Positions 9,322 through 17,365 of a stretch of 64,000 nt of DNA are shown in pieces (the stretch's first letter is position 1; each line of letters starts with the position of its first letter). The translations under genes were made by a program, and so were the position numbers. Origin of the DNA: CAWVSB01 sp046710535 (GTDB lineage Bacteria; Pseudomonadota; Gammaproteobacteria; Pseudomonadales; CAWVSB01); NCBI GenBank assembly GCA_046710535.1, contig JBKEHH010000003.1, positions 1 through 64,000 of the forward strand, given 5' to 3'. The notes below the pieces were generated by a model. It was given only the letters and a program-made list of their open reading frames with translations, did no database searches and had not been told where the DNA came from.

Positions 9322-10206
9322 TTAGGCCAACAGACGCTGATCTATACTTGGCTGTAAATGAGTGGGGGACAGGTTAAATATTGAATTTTTAAATCGCTCT
9401 ATCCAAAACGGCTTACCCATGGCGTCGTAGTCAATAACCAACTGAGTAAGTTGTTGGCGTAAAGCCACATTAATAATTTCTGCTGGCAACAACGGGTCTA
9501 GTGACAACAGGTGGATTCCTTCTCCGCCTAAAATAAAAGTTTCCCGAAGTAATTCGTTAGACGTTTTTTTGCCAAGGCTTTTTATACTGCGCTGAATTAT
9601 CTCAATGTGGTTTTTGTAACTGTCTTCAATAGCCTTTACCGGCCATAAGCTAGCAAGCGCTGGCAGGCCTTGCGCGCGGCTAACACTTGAACAAACTGAA
9701 AGAACGATGCCTTCGCCGGCGTAGTTGCTCGCTAGACTAACTAGCTGGCGACGTAATTGTGTTTCATTTAACACTAGGTTATTTGGCCGCAACCATAAAT
9801 TAGCCCACAGTATTTGAAAACCAAACCGCAAGCAGGCGTGCTCTATGTTTTTTAAAACCTTGCCATTAACATTAGGTGATATCGACACCTGCAGCCAATC
9901 ACCCTGCCACGGCTTTATTCGGCTATCGCCTTCGCTCCAGCTATACAGTAAGTCATTAGGGGCACAGTGGTTTTCGTTGAGGGCATAACTACCACGCTCG
10001 TCTTGCTTTACCGCATTTTTAGCTAGCAGCCGCGCTGTATTTACCCGAATAGCATTAGCGCTAATACCAAATATCAAGCCAACTTCAACCAGCTCCTTAA
10101 TCGGCCAAGTATTAGGAGTACTGGCACGCATTAAATCTAAAACTAGGGTTTTAGCGGTTATTGGTCGCTGTAAATCTTTAGGGCTAATTGAATCGGTAAC
10201 AGGCAT
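9322..10206 (-). CDS. PaaX-like transcriptional regulator
   Basis: The N-terminal segment (VLDLMRASTP, then GISANAIRVNTARLLAKNAV) matches the PaaX winged helix-turn-helix, followed by a central and a C-terminal PaaX-type effector region (FILGGEGIHLLSLDPLLPAE). PaaX proteins repress phenylacetyl-CoA catabolism genes, but here the co-transcribed gene is a desaturase, so the effector may be an acyl-CoA. I choose ATG at 10206, preceded by AAAGAG at the right spacing, over a TTG five codons earlier. The promoter region holds a perfect 13-bp inverted repeat (10221-10260), a likely autoregulatory operator. Confidence 0.85.
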   Translation of the reverse strand: MPVTDSISPKDLQRPITAKTLVLDLMRASTPNTWPIKELVEVGLIFGISANAIRVNTARLLAKNAVKQDERGSYALNENHCAPNDLLYSWSEGDSRIKPWQGDWLQVSISPNVNGKVLKNIEHACLRFGFQILWANLWLRPNNLVLNETQLRRQLVSLASNYAGEGIVLSVCSSVSRAQGLPALASLWPVKAIEDSYKNHIEIIQRSIKSLGKKTSNELLRETFILGGEGIHLLSLDPLLPAEIINVALRQQLTQLVIDYDAMGKPFWIERFKNSIFNLSPTHLQPSIDQRLLA

Positions 10207-10220
10207 AACAATCTCTTTCA

Positions 10221-10260
10221 ATATTACATAATTGTAAATATATCTATAATTATGTAATAT
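10221..10260. promoter_or_regulatory. Perfect 13-bp inverted repeat, probable operator of the PaaX-like/desaturase operon
   Basis: ATATTACATAATT at 10221-10233 is repeated in inverse orientation at 10248-10260 with a 14-bp spacer. It sits immediately upstream of the regulator start at 10206, where an autorepressor would bind. A further partial palindrome (ATTGTAATATTATTGCAAT) lies at 10278-10296. No T-run suggests termination. Confidence 0.6.
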
Positions 10261-10295
10261 TACAATTACTTTTCAGGTAATTAGATATTGTAATA

Positions 10296-12086
10296 TTATT
10301 GCAATGATAAGTAAGGCGTTGCAGCCTCCATATCAAAAGCTTTGGCATAACTAAGCAACGCCAGCTTAGAGCCATCAATTTTAATCAAGCCTTCGGCTAT
10401 CGCATCAGCGTAGCTAATCTCTTTAGTAAATGTTTTATTTAGCGTATCGCGGCTTAGCGTCAAAGTCGCATCATTATCGCTAAGCAATTCGGTATGTATA
10501 TCCAAAATACTGTTTCTGATCTCTAGGGTGAACTGCTCGCCCGTATCAGTGAAGCTAAACCCAATATTAAGGTGTTTATCCTTAATAGCCTCTGCGTCTA
10601 CATAAAAACGTTGGGTATTAAACAACTGTGCCGTGGTCATCTCATCTGGGGTGAAAGCAACTTTACGCAACCTTGCTAACACCTTTCCCGGATCAATCTT
10701 GCCTTCCAGCTCCAACGCACTAGTCAAATAAAATCCACGCCAGTTAGTATTGGCTGTGGCGTAGCCAATAGCCCGCAGGGCTGCAGCTTTTAGTTGGCGT
10801 GCAGGCATGTCTTGCTTATCAACTCTTACTAACAGAGCAGTAAGCTCACTCGCCCATTGGTAGTCTTCATCAAAAAAAGCTTTTTCTGCCTCAGTAAATA
10901 CAGCATCGCGACCACCCATTAGCCCTATGTATCGAGTCGCTTTTTCTACTCTAGGAATTGGATCTAGCTCTGCCGGGTCGCCATTCCACCAGCTAATGTA
11001 TGAGGTGTAATACGCTCTTACATTGTGCTTAACCGTGCCATACATTTCCTTAGTCCAAGGATCCACATCTAAATAGCTAGGTAGCTTTATGGTATTGGCT
11101 AGCTCGTCTTGGGTGTAGCCTTTATTAATATAGCGGATGGATTGGTCGTGGGTGTACTGAATAACATCGCGGTATAAAGTTAGTACTCGCTGACTTGCTT
11201 CACTGCCAAATACTGGCTGGCCATGACTTGGCACTAAATAGTCTATATCCAATCCGCGCATTTTATCTAAGGCGCGTAGCCATTTTTCCGCATCGCGCGG
11301 TTTGGTGCCACGTAGTGAATGTAAATTGGGATAATTAGGGCCTTGTATCTCATCGCCAGTTAGCAGTATTTTTTGCTCCGGTAAATACACCGCTATATGG
11401 CTAGCAGACTCACCACCAGTTTGCATAAACTGTATTTTAACGCCAGCAATTGTCATCTCCGCACCACCATCAACAAAGGTATTCGGAGTAATATAACTTG
11501 AGCCACCGCTTTGTAATTGATAGCCACAGCAGGATATATGATAGTCACGGCCATCGGTTTTTGGGTCTAGTAATTGGCCATACATATACAGCGCTCTAAC
11601 ACCCATAATAGGCCCCGTTGCTTGATTTTCATCGGCCAGCTCGCGCATAAATTGCTGCCCTGCGATAATTTTTACTTCGCCATTTTCAGCCTGCTGCCTA
11701 GTTGCAAAAACGCCGGCGCCATTAATATGGTCAGCATGATGGTGGGTATAAACAATTGCTTTAACCGGCTTTTCGGTTATTTCTCTAAAAGCATCTAGTG
11801 CAACCTGCGCGTGATCGTTAGCGGCCGTGGTATCGACAATAATAATTCCATCATTACCTTCAATCATGATGACGTTACCAAAACCTTTATTGGGCGTGTT
11901 GTAATCCCAAACTGAATAATCACCAATTTGGAATAGCTCTTCCTTGAGATATTTTGCATGCTCTACCAAATAGTCAGGTGCCGAAAATTCAACCTCATAA
12001 GGGTTTTCTTGCTGACTAATATCGTCGCTACAGGCAGTTAATAATAGCGCTGAAGAAAAAATTAAAATGACTGCTTGAATATTCAT
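10296..12086 (-). CDS. SdsA1/BDS1-like alkyl sulfatase, lipoprotein
   Basis: This is a 596-residue protein with an MBL-fold N-terminal half carrying THHHADHINGAG (metal ligands), later GGESASH and LLTGDEIQGPN, then an all-helical dimerisation region and a C-terminal SCP2-like domain. That order is diagnostic of the class III alkylsulfatases, which hydrolyse primary alkyl sulfates such as SDS to alcohol plus sulfate. The start is moved to the ATG at 12086, with AAGGTG just upstream, which exposes a lipobox (LLLTAC), so it should be anchored in the periplasm. Upstream of the PaaX-like operon on the same strand but separated by a promoter region. Confidence 0.88.
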   Translation of the reverse strand: MNIQAVILIFSSALLLTACSDDISQQENPYEVEFSAPDYLVEHAKYLKEELFQIGDYSVWDYNTPNKGFGNVIMIEGNDGIIIVDTTAANDHAQVALDAFREITEKPVKAIVYTHHHADHINGAGVFATRQQAENGEVKIIAGQQFMRELADENQATGPIMGVRALYMYGQLLDPKTDGRDYHISCCGYQLQSGGSSYITPNTFVDGGAEMTIAGVKIQFMQTGGESASHIAVYLPEQKILLTGDEIQGPNYPNLHSLRGTKPRDAEKWLRALDKMRGLDIDYLVPSHGQPVFGSEASQRVLTLYRDVIQYTHDQSIRYINKGYTQDELANTIKLPSYLDVDPWTKEMYGTVKHNVRAYYTSYISWWNGDPAELDPIPRVEKATRYIGLMGGRDAVFTEAEKAFFDEDYQWASELTALLVRVDKQDMPARQLKAAALRAIGYATANTNWRGFYLTSALELEGKIDPGKVLARLRKVAFTPDEMTTAQLFNTQRFYVDAEAIKDKHLNIGFSFTDTGEQFTLEIRNSILDIHTELLSDNDATLTLSRDTLNKTFTKEISYADAIAEGLIKIDGSKLALLSYAKAFDMEAATPYLSLQ

Positions 12087-12219
12087 AAAACACCTTCTTA
12101 TTGTTATAGGCTTACACAGTAAATGATAAAGCAAAGCATTAGTAATTATATGGCCTGAACACTAATAAATAGTACTGCCAGCAGTCAGTTCATACTAAAC
12201 ATGGCGTATACTGCCCGCC

Positions 12220-14016
12220 ATGATTAATGCCCAACATGTTTTAGAAACCACCTTCGGCTACGGCTCCTTTCGCCCCCCGCAAGAAGACATTATTAACACC
12301 GTAGTAGCCGGCAAAGACGCTTTGGTACTGATGCCTACTGGTGGCGGTAAATCACTGTGCTACCAAATACCGGCACTAGTTCGTGGCGGCTGCGGTATTG
12401 TGATCTCACCGCTTATTGCATTAATGCAAGATCAAGTAGACGCCCTACGCCAGCTCGGGGTTAAAGCCAGCTATCTGAATTCAACGCTTTCCAGCGAAGA
12501 TGCTTACAATACCGAGCAAGCGCTATTGGCAGGCGAGATAGACTTACTATATATAGCGCCAGAGCGGCTTAATCAATCGCGCATGTTAGATTTACTACAG
12601 CGCGCGCCTATCGCCTTATTTGCTATTGATGAAGCTCATTGTGTATCACAGTGGGGCCACGACTTTAGAGCCGATTATTTAAAACTAAGCATTTTACACG
12701 AACAGTTTCCTGACGTGCCGCGGATTGCGCTAACCGCCACAGCCGATGCTCGAACCAGAACTGAAATAATTAACCGCCTTGATCTGGGCGAAGCAAAGCA
12801 ATTTATTTCGGGCTTTGACCGCCCTAACATTCGCTACACTATTGGCTTAAAGCACAATGGTAAACAACAGCTACAACAATTTTTAACTGAAAATCACCCT
12901 AACGATGCCGGCATTATTTATTGCCTGTCTCGTAAAAAAACTGAAGACATTGCCTTTTGGCTGCAAAGTCAAGGTTTTAACGCCCTACCCTATCATGCAG
13001 GCTTAGATAGCAAACTACGTGCCACCCATCAAGCCCGTTTTCTGCGCGAAGAAAGTATCATTATCGTGGCAACCATTGCATTTGGTATGGGTATTGATAA
13101 ACCCGATGTACGCTTTGTTGCCCATTTAGACTTACCAAAAACGGTTGAGTCTTACTATCAAGAAACCGGCCGCGCCGGGCGTGATGGGCTACCCGCCAAC
13201 GCATGGATGATTTACGGTCTGCAGGACGTGATAAAACTGCGCCAAATGATGGAGGGTTCAGAGGGCAGTGTTGAGCACAAACGCGCAGAACAGCATCGAC
13301 TAAACGCTATGCTAGGTTTATGTGAAATAACTACGTGTCGCCGCCAAGCGCTACTTAACTATTTTGACAATGAATTGCCCCAGCCCTGTGGTAACTGTGA
13401 CACCTGCTTAAAACCGGTCCCTACGTGGGATGGCACCGAAGCTGCCCGCATGGCATTAAGCGCTTGCTATAGAACCCAACAACGCTTTGGGGTTAACTAT
13501 TTAATTGACGTATTGCGTGGCGCTGAAACAGACAAAGTCATCCAAAATAATCATCATCAAATACCGACCTATGGGGTTGGTAAAGAATTAGACAATAACC
13601 AATGGCGCTCGGTATTTAGACAATTAGTTGCCCGCGGTTATTTAAGCGTAGACCTAGAGAGATTTAGCTCACTGCGCCTAGAAGAAAAATGCCGCCCACT
13701 ACTGCGCGGTGAAGAACAGATTGAGCTACGCAAAGATATTAAACAGAAAGCCGCCAAGCGTACTACCAAAACTGCTTTACCACTAGATGTAGATGTAGCG
13801 TTATGGGAGGCACTGCGTGAATGCCGCCGCGAGCTAGCCGATGAACAAGGCGTGCCGCCCTATGTAATATTTCATGACAGTACCTTGCAAGAGATGTGCA
13901 CCAGCGTGCCGCAAAGCTTATCTGAGTTTGCTCAACTAAGCGGCGTAGGTGAACGTAAGCTAGATAAATATGGCAGCGTATTTTTACAAGCGATTAACTC
14001 TCACTTGGCGCAATAA
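12220..14016 (+). CDS. recQ: ATP-dependent DNA helicase RecQ
   Basis: The 598 residues match the family length. Order: helicase domains with motif I LMPTGGGKSLCYQ, DEAHCVSQWGHDFR, SGFDRPNIRY, and QETGRAGRDG. A zinc-binding segment follows (CRRQALLNYF, then CGNCDTC), then RQC winged helix and a C-terminal HRDC domain. It unwinds DNA in RecF-pathway recombination and fork repair. It stands alone, followed at once by a decayed antiporter tail on the other strand. Confidence 0.96.
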   Translation: MINAQHVLETTFGYGSFRPPQEDIINTVVAGKDALVLMPTGGGKSLCYQIPALVRGGCGIVISPLIALMQDQVDALRQLGVKASYLNSTLSSEDAYNTEQALLAGEIDLLYIAPERLNQSRMLDLLQRAPIALFAIDEAHCVSQWGHDFRADYLKLSILHEQFPDVPRIALTATADARTRTEIINRLDLGEAKQFISGFDRPNIRYTIGLKHNGKQQLQQFLTENHPNDAGIIYCLSRKKTEDIAFWLQSQGFNALPYHAGLDSKLRATHQARFLREESIIIVATIAFGMGIDKPDVRFVAHLDLPKTVESYYQETGRAGRDGLPANAWMIYGLQDVIKLRQMMEGSEGSVEHKRAEQHRLNAMLGLCEITTCRRQALLNYFDNELPQPCGNCDTCLKPVPTWDGTEAARMALSACYRTQQRFGVNYLIDVLRGAETDKVIQNNHHQIPTYGVGKELDNNQWRSVFRQLVARGYLSVDLERFSSLRLEEKCRPLLRGEEQIELRKDIKQKAAKRTTKTALPLDVDVALWEALRECRRELADEQGVPPYVIFHDSTLQEMCTSVPQSLSEFAQLSGVGERKLDKYGSVFLQAINSHLAQ

Positions 14017-14169
14017 TTAGTTTGCCTTTGCTAGCTTGCCAACCAACATTTTATTAGCTGTACCTTGTACCAACAAACTAAATACCACCACACCAAATAC
14101 CATCGACTGAATAGTCCACCAATAAGGTAAGCTCTCTGTTAGCCACAGATGGAGGAATGCTCTATTTAT
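14017..14169 (-). pseudogene. C-terminal remnant of a CPA1-type Na+/H+ antiporter
   Basis: Reading the minus strand from 14169 to a TAA at 14017-14019 gives about 50 residues including MVFGVVVFSLLVQG, a typical last-helix motif of CPA1 cation/proton antiporters. The family ends a few dozen residues after this motif, as here. An in-frame TAG at 14170-14172 and no antiporter sequence upstream show that the rest of the gene is gone. The stop abuts the recQ stop. The rest of this gap, to 14261, shows nothing recognisable. Confidence 0.55.
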
Positions 14170-14261
14170 CTAGCTGCTGTGAAAATCGTTAGCCGTGGAG
14201 AAGCAAATAGACCCCAGCGGGTATTGCTAACTTTTGCTTCACTAAAGTAGCATCTACTTAT

Positions 14262-15473
14262 TTACAACGATGGCTTAAGTGTTATTTTTTTCAAAATCTC
14301 GATTACATCATTATCATCGTATAATTCAGGTACTGGATAAGTACGACCCTCATTTACTGCATCTTTTGAAAGACCAGCCATGTCCTGATTTTGAATCTTT
14401 TCAAAGCCTTCAGGCATACCTAAGAGCTGGTTTAAGGCTTTCACTTCATCAATAAATTTTAGCGACCTTACGCTATCACTATCACTATCTTCACCAACAC
14501 CGATTAACTCAGCTAGCTCTGCTAAACCTTTAGCCATGAATGCATGACTGCGCTCCAACACATGAGGCAAAACCACTGCATTAGCTAAGCCGTGGGCTAT
14601 ACCGTATTTGCCGCCAAGCTGATGAGCAATAGCATGGACATTACCAACACCAGAAATATTAAGTGATAAGCCCGCATAGTATGAACCAAGTGCCATTGCT
14701 TCACGGGCGTTAATATCTTCACCATGCTCAAAAACAATCGGTAAGTTTTTATAAATAAGTTTAACCGCAGTACCTGAGTAATTTCTAACGTCAGCATTAG
14801 CCCAGGTACTAACATAAGTTTCTATGGCATGGGTGATCGCGTCCATACCTGTCGCAGCGGTTACAAATTTTGGCATGCCCAACATAACACTAGGATCCAA
14901 CGCAATTGCAGACGGTACTAGCCCCACGTCAATCATCAAGCCTTTAGCATGGGTTTGCGCATCACTAATTACCGCCGCCACACTAACCTCTGAACCCGTA
15001 CCTGAAGTCGTCGCGATAGCAAACAACGGAGCTACTTTATTTTTAACTTTCATTACCCCGACTAAATTAGCGATCTCGCCATTAGTCACTGCTGCCGCAA
15101 CGCCTTTTGCAGTGTCGATAGACGAGCCACCACCTAACGCCAACACTGCATTGCAGTTGTTATCGTTAAATTGTCGTACTCCGGCATCAACCATTGCGGT
15201 GGTAGGGTCGGGTAACACGCCGTCATAGATAGCAACGCCGCCGCCACTTGCCTCTATACTATCTACAACCCGCTGAGCTATACCGAGATCAACCAACGGT
15301 TTGTCGGTTACCAATAACACCTTAGTTAAACCCATGCGGGTGATATGAGCGCATAGCTGCTCTAATGAGCCACTGCCAGCAAAGGTAATTTGATTAGGCT
15401 GCGATACAAACTTTGATACTAGACTCAGGGCAAACAGATAGCTTTTATTATAAATAGTGTTCAGTAGTTTCAT
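14262..15473 (-). CDS. Iron-containing alcohol dehydrogenase
   Basis: A 403-residue group III dehydrogenase. It has the NAD-binding LALGGGSSIDTAKG motif, the family block TTSGTGSEV, and the metal site formed by an Asp in ALDPSVM with histidines in MDAITHAIE, VHAIAHQLGG and YGIAHGLANA. It interconverts an alcohol and an aldehyde or ketone using NAD(P)H; substrate not predictable. An N-terminal stretch of about 25 residues ahead of the fold is mildly hydrophobic. The start has a GAGACGG ribosome site. It may be co-transcribed with the SnoaL-like gene upstream, though a 100-bp gap separates them. Confidence 0.92.
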   Translation of the reverse strand: MKLLNTIYNKSYLFALSLVSKFVSQPNQITFAGSGSLEQLCAHITRMGLTKVLLVTDKPLVDLGIAQRVVDSIEASGGGVAIYDGVLPDPTTAMVDAGVRQFNDNNCNAVLALGGGSSIDTAKGVAAAVTNGEIANLVGVMKVKNKVAPLFAIATTSGTGSEVSVAAVISDAQTHAKGLMIDVGLVPSAIALDPSVMLGMPKFVTAATGMDAITHAIETYVSTWANADVRNYSGTAVKLIYKNLPIVFEHGEDINAREAMALGSYYAGLSLNISGVGNVHAIAHQLGGKYGIAHGLANAVVLPHVLERSHAFMAKGLAELAELIGVGEDSDSDSVRSLKFIDEVKALNQLLGMPEGFEKIQNQDMAGLSKDAVNEGRTYPVPELYDDNDVIEILKKITLKPSL

Positions 15474-15574
15474 GTCCGTCTCACTGTGTTCAGATATAAT
15501 TTATTGTTAATTTAAACCAAGCACAACACAATGACTTAAAACATGCTAATTACTACCTATTTAGAGCTAGAAAA

Positions 15575-15997
15575 CTAGCCGAGCTGAGCTAACTGCTTTT
15601 CCATTTCGCTCCAGTCCCAATAAGCTTTCATTGATATAATTTTACCGGCATCATTTAACTCATATATAGCGACCATATTAATAGTGATCACATTGCCATC
15701 ACCTAGGTCGTTCACTGCTGCCATTGGTACAGCACATGTTTTGTCACCACTAGGACACCGCAAGCCTGCTGTTAGCTTTGCATTTGATGGCGCAATCACA
15801 GCGTCCCAGAACTGCTCGATAGCGGCCTTACCAATATGGCCATTGCCGTCTGGGTCAAACGGCGACTTTCCTACCGGGTCAGACACGATGGCGTCATCAG
15901 CATAAAGATCCAACCACGCAGCTTTATCTTTAGCCATCATAAGACGAATTGAATTCATATTAGCTTGAGCAGCTGGGTGTATACTTTGGTCTGTCAT
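15575..15997 (-). CDS. SnoaL-like/NTF2-fold protein
   Basis: A 140-residue single-domain protein with the cone-shaped NTF2/ketosteroid-isomerase pattern: an N-terminal helix (RLMMAKDKAAWLDLYADDAI), DGNGHIGKAAIEQFWDAVI, and a closing strand pair. The DPVG and W residues fit polyketide-cyclase-like or limonene-epoxide-hydrolase-like members, but no catalytic set is clear. A strong AGGGGA ribosome site precedes the ATG. It shares strand with the iron alcohol dehydrogenase downstream. Function unassigned. Confidence 0.8.
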   Translation of the reverse strand: MTDQSIHPAAQANMNSIRLMMAKDKAAWLDLYADDAIVSDPVGKSPFDPDGNGHIGKAAIEQFWDAVIAPSNAKLTAGLRCPSGDKTCAVPMAAVNDLGDGNVITINMVAIYELNDAGKIISMKAYWDWSEMEKQLAQLG

Positions 15998-16268
15998 TCT
16001 AATCCCCTGTCGGTTAAATAGTGATTGCTAGAATCTATCGCTTATTTACCCACGAATTAGCTAAACTTTCCCATTAATATTACGTTAGTCAAACCGAGGG
16101 GCTGTTTATCTATAAAAAAATAGACTAACTAAATAGTCGCCAAACTGACTGAAACTACCGTATATTAACTGCCATACCCTTTGCTAATGACGACAGCCAT
16201 TATTGTGATCATAACCAAGTATCGGCGACTAACAACATAATACGCTGGCCAAAAAGTTACTTATAACT

Positions 16269-16700
16269 ATGAGTCAAATACCACCATCAGTACCAGAAAA
16301 AATCCCACCCCAAGCTGATATAAATTCGTTTGAACGATTTATTGCCGATAATAGTCCATCGGCCAATTATTTTATTTCTTTTGCCGAGCCTATCGATATA
16401 TCGAAAGAAGATAATGTAATCGCTACTGAAATGTACAAGCATGCGATCCTGAAAGATTATAATTTGGTTTGGGAAAAACTGATTCGTGCGGTTGAAGTCA
16501 GGGGATGCTATATATCTAAAATCATCTCACAGAACCTAATCTCACCATTTATCACTCAACTGCTAGACCATGGAATAGGCTTTGAAAATAAGATAGTTAC
16601 TTTCAGGGGTTCAGAAGGCACTGCACCGTTATACATATACATATCTAGTGGCCAAAACTTAAAAATGGCAAACTCGAAAGCCTTTGGTTTTGCGCCTTAG
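16269..16700 (+). CDS. First open segment of the split gene (PAS-like module 1)
   Basis: 143 residues from ATG, covering one PAS-like domain (PIDISKEDN to the A5 shift). The last dozen residues after the shift are out of the original frame. Probably not a stand-alone gene; listed so the segment can be found. Confidence 0.4.
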   Translation: MSQIPPSVPEKIPPQADINSFERFIADNSPSANYFISFAEPIDISKEDNVIATEMYKHAILKDYNLVWEKLIRAVEVRGCYISKIISQNLISPFITQLLDHGIGFENKIVTFRGSEGTAPLYIYISSGQNLKMANSKAFGFAP

Positions 16701-16750
16701 ATGTTACAGAGCTAAATAACTCTAAGAAATTATCAACTACATTCAGTAAT

Positions 16751-17365
16751 TTGCATCTAGATTTCGTCAACAAAAATGCTGACCCGGTGCTATTTGTACA
16801 ACTTGACCAACCTATAAATATTCATACTGATAAAGAAAAAATAAAGGACACTATATTCAAGCATGCCCGCGCACCAGCCGTTAGCGAAAACTGGTGTGAG
16901 ATCATCGTTATAGATCGAGATGTCGTAGTAAGCAACCCGCTGTCAGCAATGCTGGCCACTGATCAATACAGAACAATTATTCACTTTATGGTGGAAAATA
17001 ATTTCACCTTGACCAAAGATAGTCCACCAATTTTGACTACAAACAAAAATACCGGTGAACAATTTTGGCTGCAATCAAATTTTCAAAGTATCATTTTTAA
17101 TGATTTATGGATGGGAGGCTGGCTTACTCAGCACAATGTCTCTGAGTTAATTGAAACAGCCTCTAAACTAAAAGCAGAACAAAAACGACATAAGTCATTT
17201 ATTGATAAAAGCGCGGGGCCAATTGCATGCCTCGAAGTCAGACCACCAATGCCGGTCAAACTCAACAAAGAGCAACACGTGATTGGCTATTTAAAAACAT
17301 TTATATTGCAGAGGCCAATAATGCCTATGCATCATGGCTTTACGCCAATAGCGTTGACCAACTAA
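16751..17365 (+). CDS. Second open segment of the split gene (PAS-like module 2)
   Basis: This frame is open from before 16700 without a start codon and holds the second PAS-like module (PINIHTDKEK) and a linker helix. The start at 16751 is just the first TTG in frame. Residues after about 17275 are out of the original frame. Confidence 0.4.
   Translation: MHLDFVNKNADPVLFVQLDQPINIHTDKEKIKDTIFKHARAPAVSENWCEIIVIDRDVVVSNPLSAMLATDQYRTIIHFMVENNFTLTKDSPPILTTNKNTGEQFWLQSNFQSIIFNDLWMGGWLTQHNVSELIETASKLKAEQKRHKSFIDKSAGPIACLEVRPPMPVKLNKEQHVIGYLKTFILQRPIMPMHHGFTPIALTN

Noticed and set aside
16661..17285. Programmed frameshifting in the GGDEF-EAL gene.
   Set aside because: The A5 run is short, no slippery heptamer with stimulatory structure is visible, and the second site is not homopolymeric. 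Two unrelated single-base losses fit decay or error better.
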